A program made the translations under genes and the position numbers. A DNA stretch of 64,000 nt, taken from Pseudomonas sp. Q2-TVG4-2. GTDB lineage: Bacteria; Pseudomonadota; Gammaproteobacteria; Pseudomonadales; Pseudomonadaceae. The notes beneath the pieces are model-generated. The model saw nothing but the letters and a program-made list of their open reading frames with translations. It ran no database searches and had not been told where the DNA came from. Positions 42,208 to 51,138 of this stretch are shown here, one piece after another (position 1 is the stretch's first letter; each line of letters opens with the position of its first letter). The DNA lies in contig NZ_LGLW01000007.1 of the NCBI RefSeq assembly GCF_013620795.1, positions 204,411 through 268,410 on the forward strand, written 5' to 3'.

Positions 42208-43557
42208 TCAGTGCTTGTCCATACCCAGTTTCTTTTCCAGGTAATGGATGTTCACGCCGCCCTTACAAAACCCTTCATCGCGAACCAGATCCCGGTGCAG
42301 CGGGATATTGGTCTTGATGCCGTCGACGACGATTTCGTCCAAGGCATTGCGCATGCGCACCATGGCCTCTTCGCGAGTGGCACCGTAGGTGATCAGCTTG
42401 CCGATCAGCGAGTCGTAGTTCGGTGGTACCGAATAGCCGCTGTACAGATGCGAATCGACCCGCACGCCATTGCCGCCGGGGGCATGGAAGTGCTTGACCT
42501 TACCTGGGCTGGGCAGGAAGTTGGAGGGGTCTTCCGCGTTGATCCGGCATTCCAGCGAATGGCCGCGAATGACCACGTCTTCCTGTTTGATCGAGAGCTT
42601 GTTGCCGGCGGCAATGCTCAGCATCTCCTTGACGATATCGACACCCGTAACCATCTCGGTTACCGGATGCTCAACCTGAACGCGGGTATTCATTTCGATG
42701 AAGTAGAAGCGGCCGTCTTCGTAAAGGAACTCGAAGGTGCCGGCACCGCGGTAGCCAATCTCGACGCAGGCGTCGGTGCAGCGCTTGAGTACTTCTTCGC
42801 GTGCCTTCTCGTCAATGTAGGGAGCTGGTGCTTCTTCCAGGACTTTCTGGTGACGGCGCTGCAGCGAGCAGTCCCGATCACCCAAGTGAATGGCATTGCC
42901 CTGGCCGTCGGAGAGCACCTGGACTTCCACGTGGCGTGGGTTGCCGAGAAATTTCTCCAGGTAGACCATCGGGTTGCCGAACGCCGCGCCAGCTTCGGTA
43001 CGGGTCAGCTTCGCCGACTTGATCAGGTCTTCTTCTTGGTGGACCACGCGCATGCCGCGACCGCCGCCGCCACCTGCTGCTTTGATGATTACTGGATAGC
43101 CGACTTCACGGGCGATGCGCAGCGCTTCGGCCTCGTCTTCCGGCAGTGGGCCTTCGGAGCCGGGCACCACGGGTACGCCTGCTTTGATCATGGCGTCCTT
43201 TGCCGAGACCTTGTCGCCCATCAGGCGAATGGTTTCGGCTTTCGGCCCGACGAAGGCAAAGCCGGAATTCTCCACCTGCTCGGCGAAGTCGGCATTCTCG
43301 GCCAGGAAGCCATACCCCGGATGGATCGCCGTCGCGCCGGTCACTTCCGCCGCGGCAATGATCGCCGGGATATGCAGATAGGAATTGGTAGCAAGGGCCG
43401 GGCCGATGCAGACGGACTCGTCGGCCAGGGCCAGATGCATCAATTCACGGTCAGCGGTGGAATGCACCGCGACGGTCTTGATCCCCAGCTCCTTGCAGGC
43501 TCGCAAAATCCGCAGGGCGATTTCACCGCGGTTGGCGATTAGTACTTTTTCCAACAT
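42208..43557 (-). CDS. accC: Biotin carboxylase subunit of acetyl-CoA carboxylase
   Basis: A 449-residue ATP-grasp enzyme that carboxylates the biotin on AccB. Seen: [23 protein letters not shown], the glycine-rich [14 protein letters not shown] loop (ATP), [10 protein letters not shown], the biotin/bicarbonate-site [20 protein letters not shown] and [10 protein letters not shown] seven-residue-longer open frame exists, but ATG 43557 has GGAG 8 nt upstream and is the family start. It follows accB in the same operon, 17 nt apart. Confidence 0.97.
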   Translation of the reverse strand: MLEKVLIANRGEIALRILRACKELGIKTVAVHSTADRELMHLALADESVCIGPALATNSYLHIPAIIAAAEVTGATAIHPGYGFLAENADFAEQVENSGFAFVGPKAETIRLMGDKVSAKDAMIKAGVPVVPGSEGPLPEDEAEALRIAREVGYPVIIKAAGGGGGRGMRVVHQEEDLIKSAKLTRTEAGAAFGNPMVYLEKFLGNPRHVEVQVLSDGQGNAIHLGDRDCSLQRRHQKVLEEAPAPYIDEKAREEVLKRCTDACVEIGYRGAGTFEFLYEDGRFYFIEMNTRVQVEHPVTEMVTGVDIVKEMLSIAAGNKLSIKQEDVVIRGHSLECRINAEDPSNFLPSPGKVKHFHAPGGNGVRVDSHLYSGYSVPPNYDSLIGKLITYGATREEAMVRMRNALDEIVVDGIKTNIPLHRDLVRDEGFCKGGVNIHYLEKKLGMDKH

Positions 43558-43574
43558 CGCTGGTTCTCCGCGGT

Positions 43575-44033
43575 TCAAACGATGGTGAACAGCGGCTGGT
43601 CGTATTCGACCGGCTGACCATTCTCCACCAGGATGGATTCGATGGTGCCGCTGGTTTCGGCCTCGATGTGGTTCATCATCTTCATGGCTTCAACGATGCA
43701 GAGGATGTCGCCCTTCTTAACGCTCTGGCCCACTTCAACGAAGTTGGCCGACTCTGGTGAAGAGGCGCGGTAGAAGGTACCCACCATCGGTGAGCGAACC
43801 ACTGTGCCGTTGAACTTCGGTTGGGCCGGGGCGGCGTCGGCGGCTGCCGGGGCGGCGGCCGGAGCGGCTGCGGGAGCCGGCATTGGCGCCTGAGCGTAAT
43901 AAGGCTGCTGCATGGCCACTTGCTTGCTGTGACGGCTGATGCGAACGGACTCTTCACCCTCGTGAATTTCCAGCTCGTCGATACCGGACTCTTCCAGCAG
44001 CTCGATCAATTTCTTAACTTTGCGAATATCCAT
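43575..44033 (-). CDS. accB: Biotin carboxyl carrier protein of acetyl-CoA carboxylase
   Basis: A 152-residue BCCP. Seen: N-terminal [27 protein letters not shown] helical domain (split: [11 protein letters not shown] is conserved), a flexible Ala/Pro linker (about 45-75, [20 protein letters not shown]), and the biotinyl domain with [12 protein letters not shown], biotinylated K118. ATG 44033 with GGGAG upstream fits the family; the extended frame beyond it is spurious. Confidence 0.97.
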   Translation of the reverse strand: MDIRKVKKLIELLEESGIDELEIHEGEESVRISRHSKQVAMQQPYYAQAPMPAPAAAPAAAPAAADAAPAQPKFNGTVVRSPMVGTFYRASSPESANFVEVGQSVKKGDILCIVEAMKMMNHIEAETSGTIESILVENGQPVEYDQPLFTIV

Positions 44034-44112
44034 GAAGCGGTAACTCCCAGGTAAGTTCAAAGGGCATTGCTGCTCGCTTCTTCGAGGCCGACGCATGCCG
44101 CGCGCGGTCCTG

Positions 44113-44556
44113 TCAGGAAGCAGCGAGTTGTTCCAGGGCGGCCTCCAATGCCAGGCGGTAGCCGCTGGCGCCAAGGCCGCAGATCACCCCTACCGCGACA
44201 TCCGAAAAATAGGAGTGATGGCGGAAAGGTTCACGCTTGTGCACGTTTGACAGGTGCACTTCGATGAATGGGATGCTCACCGCCAGCAGCGCGTCACGTA
44301 ACGCGACGCTGGTATGCGTGAAAGCTGCAGGGTTGATCAGAATGAAGTCCACGCCTTCGCCGCGCGCGGCATGGATCCGCTCGATCAGTTCATATTCAGC
44401 GTTGGACTGCAGATGCAGCAGGTGATGGCCGGCATCACGGGCCCGCTGCTCCAGTTCCTGGTTGATCTGCGCCAGCGTGACTGCGCCATAAACACCGGGT
44501 TCGCGAGTGCCGAGCAAATTCAGGTTCGGACCGTGCAGGACCAGAAACGTCGCCAT
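44113..44556 (-). CDS. aroQ: Type II 3-dehydroquinate dehydratase
   Basis: A 147-residue dodecameric enzyme of the shikimate pathway. Seen: [20 protein letters not shown] at the N-terminus with catalytic Tyr, the [18 protein letters not shown] segment (here [11 protein letters not shown]), [18 protein letters not shown] with catalytic His, and [20 protein letters not shown] 44556 follows AGGAATACTC. It is the leading gene of aroQ-accB-accC. Confidence 0.96.
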   Translation of the reverse strand: MATFLVLHGPNLNLLGTREPGVYGAVTLAQINQELEQRARDAGHHLLHLQSNAEYELIERIHAARGEGVDFILINPAAFTHTSVALRDALLAVSIPFIEVHLSNVHKREPFRHHSYFSDVAVGVICGLGASGYRLALEAALEQLAAS

Positions 44557-44709
44557 GAGTATTCCTTGTTGTTCTGTCCGATCAACGCCGACGAGCGCCG
44601 TGATGGTGAAAGGAAAAACTATGCACGAAGCGAGGGCTGACTGTCCAGTCATGTCTCAATCGGCGTAAATGCCTGCATTATGGCTGGAGATTGCCGCAGG
44701 GAGCTCTTG

Positions 44710-46494
44710 TTAGAAGAACGCCTCGGCGCGGTTGAGTCGTTCGGCGAACTGGCGGGTATCAATCTCGCCAACGACGCGTGCCTCGGCCAGCTCCTGTCCT
44801 GTGGGACCAAAGAACAGAACCGCGGGAGGGCCGAAGAGCTTGTAACGATCGAGCAAGGCGCGTTGCTCCGGGTTGCTGTCGGTGATATCGAAGCGAATCA
44901 GGCGATAGTCAGCCAGGCGTGGGGCAATCGTTGGGTCGGCGAATACTTCGCGTTCGATCACTTTGCAGCTGATACACCAGTCGGCGTACCAGTCGAGCAT
45001 CAGGGGTTGCCCGGCTGCGCGAGCCGCGTCGAGCTGAGCATCGAGTTCGGCAGGCGTAGAGACGGTATGCCAGCCTTCGGCTTCGTTGCTGATGCCCCCG
45101 CCGATAGACGAAACCGGACTTGGCAGCGGCCGCAGCGGATCGGAGCCGCCTTGCAAGGCGCCGACCCATGCTGCCAGTGCGTAAACCAACAGGGTTAGGC
45201 CAAGCAGCTGTGCGAGTTTCTGCCGTGCTGTTTTAGGCGTAAATTCAAGCGTGCCGAGAAACAGCGCAGCACCGGCCGCCAGCAAACCCCACAGTGCCAG
45301 TGCTAGGGAGCCTGGCAGGACTCGCTCGAGCATCCACACCGCAACCGCCAGTAGCAGTACGCCAAACGTGTTGCGCACAGTAACCATCCACGGGCCGCTC
45401 TTGGGCAACAAAGCACCGCCTCCGGTGGCGAACAGAATCAGTGGCGCTCCCATGCCGAGGCCGAGGGCAAATAGCTTCAGGCCACCGCCTAGGGCATCGC
45501 CGCTGGCGCTGATATAAAGCAGTGCACCTGCGAGGGGGGCAGTGACGCACGGGGAAACCAATAGACTGGAGACGGTGCCCAGCAGTGCAGCACCCATGAA
45601 GGAGCCGCCCTTGGCATTGCCCGCAAGGGCATCGAGGCGACGGCTCAGTGCCTGAGGCAGGCGCAATTCGAACAGGCCGAACATGGCCAGGGCGAAAGCG
45701 ATGAAGAACAGCGCGAAGGGTACCAGTACCCAAGGCGATTGCAGGCGTGCCTGCAAATTCAACTCGGCGCCGAACACGCCCATCAGCGCGCCCAATAGAG
45801 CGAAGCCACCCGCCATCGGCAGCACATAAGCGAGCGATAGCAGGAAGCTGCGCATTCCGCCGGTCTGACCACGCAGGACCACGCCAGAGAGGATCGGCAG
45901 CATAGGCAGTACGCAAGGCGTGAACGTCAGGCCCAGCCCGGCAAGGAAGAACAATGCCACCGAGCGCCAGGACAGCGCGGTGCTGTCATCTGCCGCGCTG
46001 TTAAAGGTGTCGGATGAAGACGCGGTGGGCGCCGGTGTGCCACCGATGTCGAAGGCCTCTGTTTCCGGTGGGTAGCAAAGGCCTTTATCGGCGCAGCCCT
46101 GATAGGTGACCTGCAGCGTGAACGGGCGACTGTCGGGGTTCCGCACCGGCAGCTCGACGTCGAGCACGCCGTAGTAGACTTCGACCTCGCCAAAATAATC
46201 GTCGGTCTTCTGCTCGCCTGCGGGTAGCTTCGCCTCCCCGATAACCACGCCGGCATCGCTGGCCTTGAACTGGAAGCGGTGACGGTAAAGGTAATAGCCT
46301 TCCGCTGCGACGAAGCGCAGCTTGATCTGCTCAGGCGTCGTGTCCATCAGGCTCAGACGGAAGGCTTCGCGCACGGGGAGGAAGTCCGCACTGTTATTCA
46401 ACCCGCCCAGGGTAGCGCTGGGACGGCTATCGAACAGGCCGGCAGCGGCGGGGAGGGCGAACAGCAGGATCAGCAGACTCAGCAAACGGCGCAT
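44710..46494 (-). CDS. dsbD: Thiol:disulfide interchange protein DsbD
   Basis: A 594-residue inner-membrane protein that moves reducing power from thioredoxin to the periplasm. Seen: signal peptide (MRRLLSLLILLFALPAAA), N-terminal alpha domain with the GCADKGLCYPP cysteine pair, eight-helix beta domain (about 180-430) with LTFTPCVLPMLPILSG and LVSPCVTAPLAGALLY cysteines, and the C-terminal thioredoxin-like gamma domain with WYADWCISCKVIE. All three redox pairs are intact. ATG 46494 is preferred over 46500 by spacing to GAG. Confidence 0.95.
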   Translation of the reverse strand: MRRLLSLLILLFALPAAAGLFDSRPSATLGGLNNSADFLPVREAFRLSLMDTTPEQIKLRFVAAEGYYLYRHRFQFKASDAGVVIGEAKLPAGEQKTDDYFGEVEVYYGVLDVELPVRNPDSRPFTLQVTYQGCADKGLCYPPETEAFDIGGTPAPTASSSDTFNSAADDSTALSWRSVALFFLAGLGLTFTPCVLPMLPILSGVVLRGQTGGMRSFLLSLAYVLPMAGGFALLGALMGVFGAELNLQARLQSPWVLVPFALFFIAFALAMFGLFELRLPQALSRRLDALAGNAKGGSFMGAALLGTVSSLLVSPCVTAPLAGALLYISASGDALGGGLKLFALGLGMGAPLILFATGGGALLPKSGPWMVTVRNTFGVLLLAVAVWMLERVLPGSLALALWGLLAAGAALFLGTLEFTPKTARQKLAQLLGLTLLVYALAAWVGALQGGSDPLRPLPSPVSSIGGGISNEAEGWHTVSTPAELDAQLDAARAAGQPLMLDWYADWCISCKVIEREVFADPTIAPRLADYRLIRFDITDSNPEQRALLDRYKLFGPPAVLFFGPTGQELAEARVVGEIDTRQFAERLNRAEAFF

Positions 46495-46565
46495 GGTCAT
46501 CTCACAGGGTGCAATCGCGCCATGATACCCAACGTGGCGCATCACCGCCCGGGCGCAACGTCGCA

Positions 46566-46889
46566 CTATTGCTCGTTTTGCAACCAGATAATGCCGTCGC
46601 GTTCGATGGCAGACCGTGCTCGTAGGGCTTGACCGGCACAGGGACCCGCCACGCATTCACCAGTATCGATCAGAAACAGTGCCCCGTGAGTTGCGCATTG
46701 GATCAAACTTCCGCTGCTGTCGAGAAACTGATCCGGCAGCCACTCCAAGGGTATTCCCCGGTGCGGGCAGCGATTTTCGTAGACGTGCAAGGCGCCGTTC
46801 TTGCGTATCACGAGCAGGCGCTGGCCCTGTATTTCCAGGCCCTTGCTCTGGCCTTCGGCGATATCACTCGCCACACACAATCGAAACAT
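46566..46889 (-). CDS. Stand-alone Rieske [2Fe-2S] domain protein
   Basis: A 107-residue soluble Rieske protein. Seen: the two cluster-ligand motifs CPHRG (residues 41-45) and CATHGALF (about 64-71), with C-x-H spacing of the ferredoxin-subunit type rather than the bc1 type. No transmembrane segment and no oxygenase partner in sight; electron transfer to an unidentified oxygenase or reductase is the likely role. It lies 71 nt upstream of dsbD on the same strand. Confidence 0.85.
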   Translation of the reverse strand: MFRLCVASDIAEGQSKGLEIQGQRLLVIRKNGALHVYENRCPHRGIPLEWLPDQFLDSSGSLIQCATHGALFLIDTGECVAGPCAGQALRARSAIERDGIIWLQNEQ

Positions 46890-46959
46890 TTTCCCCCTCC
46901 GTTGACCGCAGCGACTATGACCTGGTTGTCTGGATAGATGCAGGGCGTGACCGATTAAT

Positions 46960-46977
46960 GCTGGCAGCCCCGCCAGC
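46960..46977. other. Small inverted repeat in the phuU upstream region
   Basis: GCTGGC (46960-46965) and GCCAGC (46972-46977) form a 6-bp stem with a 6-nt loop, followed by TGGCTTTT. It lies in the 132-nt gap between the Rieske gene and the heme permease. I found no convincing Fur box here. It may be a weak terminator. Confidence 0.35.
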
Positions 46978-47021
46978 TGGCTTTTATCCTTCGCGTCGAA
47001 CTCCGATTGGCGATACTCCTG

Positions 47022-48059
47022 ATGAGCCCTGTGCTGTCTGCGCGCCCCCTGTTTCTTTCGCTGGGCCTGTTGTGGCTGATTGCCTTCTGGCTGTCGCTGG
47101 CGCTGGGGCCGGTCAGTTTATCGCTTGGCGAAACGCTGAGTGCCATGTTTCGCCTGCTTGGCGTTCCGCTGCGCGACGAGGGCCTCGGGTCGGCCGAGCT
47201 TATCCTGGGGCAGATAAGGCTGCCGCGCGCCTTGCTCGGGTTGAGCGTAGGCGCTGTACTCGCGCTGTCCGGTGTCGCCATGCAGGGATTGTTTCGCAAC
47301 CCGCTGGCCGATCCGGGGTTGATCGGAGTATCCAGCGGCGCCGCATTGGGCGCCGCGGTGACCATCGTCGGCGGCGAGCTCATGGGCGGCATTCCACCAC
47401 TGCTGGAGCCGTATCTGTTGTCGCTGAGCGCATTCGTCGGTGGCCTCGGTGTCACCGTGCTGGTGTATCGCCTCGGGCGTCGCGATGGTCGTACCCATGT
47501 GGCCACGATGCTGCTCGCCGGTATTGCGCTGACTGCTCTGGTGGGCGCTGTGATCGGGCTCTTCACCTATCTTGCCGATGACAGCACGCTACGCACCCTG
47601 ACGTTCTGGAATCTCGGCAGCCTCAATGGCGCGAGCTATTCACGGCTATGGCCGCTGCTCCTGGTCACGTTGGCAGTGGCGATCTGGTTACCGCGCCGCT
47701 CCCGGGCGCTGAATGCGCTGCTGCTGGGGGAATCCGAAGCACGTCACCTGGGATTCGATGTTGAACGGCTCAAGCGTGAGTTGGTGTTCTGTACCGCGCT
47801 GGGTGTGGGTGCGGCAGTGGCGGCGGCCGGCATGATCGGATTTGTGGGGCTGGTGGTTCCGCATTTGGTGCGGCTGATGATCGGCCCCGACCATCGGTTG
47901 TTGTTGCCGGCCTCGGCGCTGGTCGGGGGAAGCCTGTTGTTGCTGGCCGACCTGCTGGCGCGACTGATGTTGGCACCTGCGGAGTTGCCGATCGGTATCG
48001 TTACCGCTCTGCTAGGCGCCCCTTTCTTTCTTTACCTGTTACTGCGAGGGCGCCAGTGA
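47022..48059 (+). CDS. phuU: Heme/iron ABC transporter permease (FecCD family, PhuU/HmuU type)
   Basis: A 345-residue permease with about ten transmembrane helices. Seen: [46 protein letters not shown] signature in the first half (about 65-110), the coupling-helix [17 protein letters not shown] region and [20 protein letters not shown]. These are diagnostic for FecCD permeases; assignment to heme follows from the next genes (ATPase and ChaN-like lipoprotein, as in phuUVW). ATG 47022 is taken; TTG 47007 is possible and neither has a good ribosome-binding site. Confidence 0.85.
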   Translation: MSPVLSARPLFLSLGLLWLIAFWLSLALGPVSLSLGETLSAMFRLLGVPLRDEGLGSAELILGQIRLPRALLGLSVGAVLALSGVAMQGLFRNPLADPGLIGVSSGAALGAAVTIVGGELMGGIPPLLEPYLLSLSAFVGGLGVTVLVYRLGRRDGRTHVATMLLAGIALTALVGAVIGLFTYLADDSTLRTLTFWNLGSLNGASYSRLWPLLLVTLAVAIWLPRRSRALNALLLGESEARHLGFDVERLKRELVFCTALGVGAAVAAAGMIGFVGLVVPHLVRLMIGPDHRLLLPASALVGGSLLLLADLLARLMLAPAELPIGIVTALLGAPFFLYLLLRGRQ

Positions 48060-48826
48060 TTCTCCGCGCTCAGGGCATCTCGGTGCGGCGTGGTGTATCA
48101 ACGGTGCTGGCCGATATCGATCTCGAATTGGTACCCGGCGAGGTTTTGGGTGTGCTAGGGCCCAACGGGGCAGGCAAGAGCACCTTGCTTGGCGCGTTGA
48201 GCGGCGAGCTGGCGGTCAGTGCCGGCGAGGTGTTGCTAAAGGGGAGATCGCTGCACGGCTGGAATGGACCTGAGCGCGCACGTTGCCTGGCGGTGCTGCC
48301 GCAGAGTTCGACTTTGAGCTTCGGCTTCCGGGTCGATGAAGTGGTCAGCCTTGGTCGATTGCCCCACGCCAGCGGCCGCGAGCGCGACACGGAAATCGTC
48401 GCCGCTGCGCTGCACGCTTCGGATGCGCAGCATCTGGCTCACCGAAGTTATCTGACGTTATCTGGTGGTGAGCAGCAGCGTGTGCACCTGGCCCGTGTGC
48501 TTGCGCAGCTGTGGCCGGGTAGCTCGGGGCAGGTGCTTTTGCTCGACGAGCCGACTGCCATGCTCGATCCCTTGCATCAGCACAGTATCTTGCGCGCCGT
48601 CCGGCACTTTGCCGAGCAGGGCGGCGCGGTGCTGGTGATCTTGCATGATCTAAACCTTGCTGCACGCTATTGTGACCGCCTGTTGCTCTTGGCGGATGGC
48701 TGCACCCGGCTGAGCGGTACGCCTGAAGAGGTGCTGCGTGCCGAGCCTTTGAAAGCCGTGTTCGGCCTCGACGTGCTGATTCAGACGCATCCAGAGCGTG
48801 GCTACCCGCTCGTGATTGCCCGTTGA
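48056..48826 (+). CDS. hmuV: Heme ABC transporter ATP-binding protein (PhuV/HmuV type)
   Basis: A 256-residue ABC ATPase. Seen: Walker [10 protein letters not shown] (residues 35-43), signature LSGGEQQR, Walker B VLLLDEP, and the H-loop LVILHDLN. It begins with GTG overlapping the permease stop by 4 nt, so it is translationally coupled. It powers the permease for import of heme delivered by a periplasmic binding protein that is not encoded here. Confidence 0.9.
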   Translation: MILRAQGISVRRGVSTVLADIDLELVPGEVLGVLGPNGAGKSTLLGALSGELAVSAGEVLLKGRSLHGWNGPERARCLAVLPQSSTLSFGFRVDEVVSLGRLPHASGRERDTEIVAAALHASDAQHLAHRSYLTLSGGEQQRVHLARVLAQLWPGSSGQVLLLDEPTAMLDPLHQHSILRAVRHFAEQGGAVLVILHDLNLAARYCDRLLLLADGCTRLSGTPEEVLRAEPLKAVFGLDVLIQTHPERGYPLVIAR

Positions 48827-48836
48827 GGAACCGTTG

Positions 48837-49718
48837 ATGCGATTTCTGTTGTCCGTTGCCCTGGTCTTGCTCGCTGCCTGTCAATCGACGCCGCCACTGC
48901 CGTCCTGGCAGAGCCCCGCAGGTCTGGACCAGGCTGATCTCGGCCAGATCATCGACATGCGTAGCGGTAACAGGCTTACGCCGCAACAGCTGGTGGCGGA
49001 ACTGGCCGGCGCGGATCGAGTACTGGTTGGCGAGCGCCATGACAACCCTGACCACCATGCGTTGCAGCGCTGGCTCCTCAACGCACTGGCGCAGCGGCGT
49101 GAGCAGGGCAGCCTGCTTCTGGAAACGCTCAATCCGGATCAGCAGGAGAAGGTGGCCCGCGCGCAGGAATCGATCGAGCGAGGACACTGGCCGGCGGATC
49201 TGCCTGCCGCGCTGGGATGGCAAAACGGGTGGGATTGGCAGCTGTACGCACCTTTGGTCGAGTATGCGTTGGCGCAGTCCTATCCGGTGCTGTCGGCGAA
49301 TCTTGATCGCGCCGAAATAACCCGTATCTATCGTCGCAAACCGCGGTTGACCGGGGCGGCGGCCGCCGATCACGTGCAAAAGGCGTTACTGGAGCAAATC
49401 CGGGTTTCCCACTGTGATCTGCTGCCAGAGGCGCAACTGCCGGCGATGCTGGCCGTGCAGCAGCAACGTGACCGTCGGATGGCCGAGCGGCTGGAGGCGG
49501 CGCGGATACCAGCTATGTTGATTGCAGGTGCCTTTCACGTGCGTCGCGACCTTGGGGTACCTTTGCACCTGGATCGAGAGGATATCCGCACTACCCGGGT
49601 GCTGTTGCTTGCGGAAGTGGGAGCGTCGCCGCAGGCGGGGCAGGCCGATTTCGTCTGGTTTACCCCGGCCCAGCGGCAGCAGGACCATTGTGCGGAACTC
49701 CGCGGCAAGACCAAATAA
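48837..49718 (+). CDS. phuW: ChaN-family heme-iron lipoprotein (PhuW-like)
   Basis: A 293-residue lipoprotein with lipobox (LLAAC, about residues 13-17) and a ChaN-like domain. Seen: VLVGERHDNPDHHALQRWLL (the conserved GE-x-H-D-N-x-x-H pattern, about residues 62-80), GWQNGWDWQLYAPLVEYAL, and the C-terminal AGAFHVRRDLGVP histidine motif. ChaN proteins bind heme with stacked cofacial groups. GAGGA precedes ATG 48837. P. aeruginosa has a related gene, phuW, at the end of its heme operon and next to the prrF locus; both hold here. Confidence 0.87.
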   Translation: MRFLLSVALVLLAACQSTPPLPSWQSPAGLDQADLGQIIDMRSGNRLTPQQLVAELAGADRVLVGERHDNPDHHALQRWLLNALAQRREQGSLLLETLNPDQQEKVARAQESIERGHWPADLPAALGWQNGWDWQLYAPLVEYALAQSYPVLSANLDRAEITRIYRRKPRLTGAAAADHVQKALLEQIRVSHCDLLPEAQLPAMLAVQQQRDRRMAERLEAARIPAMLIAGAFHVRRDLGVPLHLDREDIRTTRVLLLAEVGASPQAGQADFVWFTPAQRQQDHCAELRGKTK

Positions 49719-49761
49719 CCGGCAGACGCAGCCTGTGACGCAGGCACGGCTTATCCGGGGC

Positions 49762-49872
49762 AAAAAAAGACCCGGCAGGAGCCGGGTCAAAACCGTGATT
49801 AGCCTGATGAGGAGATAATCTGAAAGTCCGACTGCCCGGCCTTCCAGCTTACCAGCTGATCTCGCGACCAGT
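49762..49872 (-). ncRNA. prrF: PrrF iron-responsive small RNA
   Basis: About 111 nt transcribed on the minus strand, starting ACTGGTCGCGAGATCAGC as known for PrrF, with the conserved GCCGGGCAGTCGGACTTTCA and ATTATCTCCTCATCAGG core and ending with a terminator stem GACCCGGC-TCCT-GCCGGGTC followed by seven T. In P. aeruginosa PrrF1/PrrF2 are induced by iron starvation and repress mRNAs for iron-containing proteins (for example sodB and TCA-cycle genes). They also lie between phuW and cbpA, as here. Only one copy is present in this window. Confidence 0.93.
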
Positions 49873-49876
49873 GGTG

Positions 49877-49908
49877 CTAATAATAACAATTCTCATTCTT
49901 GGGTCAAC
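49877..49908 (-). promoter_or_regulatory. prrF promoter with Fur box
   Basis: On the minus strand TTGACC (49902-49907), a 16-nt spacer and TATTAT (49880-49885), with transcription starting near 49872. Overlapping it, GAATGAGAATTGTTATTATTA (49878-49898 region) resembles the Fur consensus (GATAATGATAATCATTATC; about 12 of 19 positions in one register), so Fur-Fe should repress prrF when iron is plentiful. Confidence 0.8.
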
Positions 49909-49954
49909 AGGCGATTCGAAATTAATTCACCGTTCGTCACCGGCCCTGATCGAG

Positions 49955-50752
49955 CTACGCAGAAAGTGGCAAGCGCAGCTGAGTGACTTCCTTATTGAGC
50001 AAGTCGATGCGTCTGGCCATGCTTTCTATCAGGCTGTGAGCGATTTTCGGATTGCTCTGCATCAAACTGAGGAACTGGTCTTTGGGGATCAGCATTACGG
50101 TGCAGGCGGAGGTGGCAACGACTGTCGCGCTGCGCTTTTCCTGGGTGAATACAGCCATTGCGCCGAAGATTTCATCGCGCTGCACGTCACCGACTTTCTG
50201 CCCATCAACAATCGCCTCGGCGTGCCCGTCAATGATGATGAATACGTTGTCAGCATCGTCGCCTTGGCGAATCAGTTCCTCGCCAGCGGCAAAATGCTGA
50301 AAGCCGGTCGTGGGATGGATCTCGGGTTGCTTCAGCCGCGCCAGTGCATCGCAGAGGAGTGCGGTCTGGCCAATGAGGTACTGAGTAAAGAGCTCCTGCC
50401 GATGTGGATCAGCATGAATATGCTGAAATACCGCGCTGCGCGAGTACGGGATCAGGCGAATCGATTCGTCGCTGCGATAGCGGCAGGTCGGCGTTTCGAT
50501 CCCTTGGCGGAGGCCTAGAATATCTCCTTCCTGCACGTAGAACAGCGGCCTATCATCCACGAGCGCGTGCAGCAACCCGCTTTCGATGATGAACAGTTGC
50601 TGCTCGGGTAGCTCCCCCGCCAAATCGTCGGAGCCTTTGATTTCGATAGGTGGTGCGAAGGGTGTCAGGCCTTCAAGGAGTTGCGCGGGGATCCCCTGCA
50701 AGCGGTTGATCAGTTGATCGGCGTAGGCCGGTTGTTCCCCGAGTAAATACAT
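49955..50752 (-). CDS. cbpA: Cyclic-nucleotide-binding protein CbpA-like
   Basis: A 265-residue protein with a C-terminal cNMP-binding domain (about 145-250: FAAGEELIRQGDDADNVFIII, then DEIFGAMAVFTQEKRSATV where the phosphate-binding cassette has G-A-M-A in place of G-E-x-A-L) and an N-terminal degenerate copy (about 20-125). P. aeruginosa CbpA binds cAMP and localises to a cell pole; its gene also borders prrF. Whether the altered cassette (no conserved Glu) still binds cAMP is unclear. It lies 83 nt upstream of the prrF start on the same strand. Confidence 0.85.
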   Translation of the reverse strand: MYLLGEQPAYADQLINRLQGIPAQLLEGLTPFAPPIEIKGSDDLAGELPEQQLFIIESGLLHALVDDRPLFYVQEGDILGLRQGIETPTCRYRSDESIRLIPYSRSAVFQHIHADPHRQELFTQYLIGQTALLCDALARLKQPEIHPTTGFQHFAAGEELIRQGDDADNVFIIIDGHAEAIVDGQKVGDVQRDEIFGAMAVFTQEKRSATVVATSACTVMLIPKDQFLSLMQSNPKIAHSLIESMARRIDLLNKEVTQLRLPLSA

Positions 50753-50857
50753 AACGGCAATCCTTGGACAGGCGGGCTCACAAAGGTTGAGCGATGCGCG
50801 TATTCACAATAAGGCCGCGGCAGGCGGGAGTAAATCGCGCCACGTAGAGGTTGTGAG

Positions 50858-51130
50858 CTAGCTCTTGTCTCTGACGTCGTGCCTGTCCAGATGCTGGTTC
50901 AGCTCGCTCTTGAGTGCGTCAGGCAGCTCCTTCCAGTTGATGTCGCGTAGAGCACCTTCGATGGCATAAAGCAGCACGCGTGACGCGCTGAATCCGCGTG
51001 ATTTGACCGCCTGGTAAGCGCTGACCGCACCGAGCCTGCGCAGGTCCTCCACGGTGTGGATGCCGGAAGCGTGCAGCCATTGGGCGGATGTCTTGCCGAG
51101 ATTTCTCAAGGTCAGCAGCTCGTCGTGCAT
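50858..51130 (-). CDS. TfoX C-terminal-domain (helix-hairpin-helix) protein
   Basis: A 90-residue protein covering only the TfoX/Sxy C-terminal domain. Seen: LRNLGKTSAQWLHASGIHTVEDLRRLGAVSAYQAVK-type sequence (split: NLGKTSAQWL and LRRLGAVSAY are conserved) and INWKELPDALKSEL. The regulatory N-terminal domain is absent, so it is not a full competence activator. ATG 51130 has GGAG 5 nt upstream. It lies 8 nt after the methyltransferase gene and is likely co-transcribed with it. Confidence 0.8.
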   Translation of the reverse strand: MHDELLTLRNLGKTSAQWLHASGIHTVEDLRRLGAVSAYQAVKSRGFSASRVLLYAIEGALRDINWKELPDALKSELNQHLDRHDVRDKS

Positions 51131-51138
51131 GTTTGCTC

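Noticed and set aside
49769..49788. Stem-loop as a terminator of the phuW gene on the plus strand
   Set aside because: The T-run is on the minus-strand side only (A-run precedes it on the plus strand), and it is the 3' end of the PrrF RNA.
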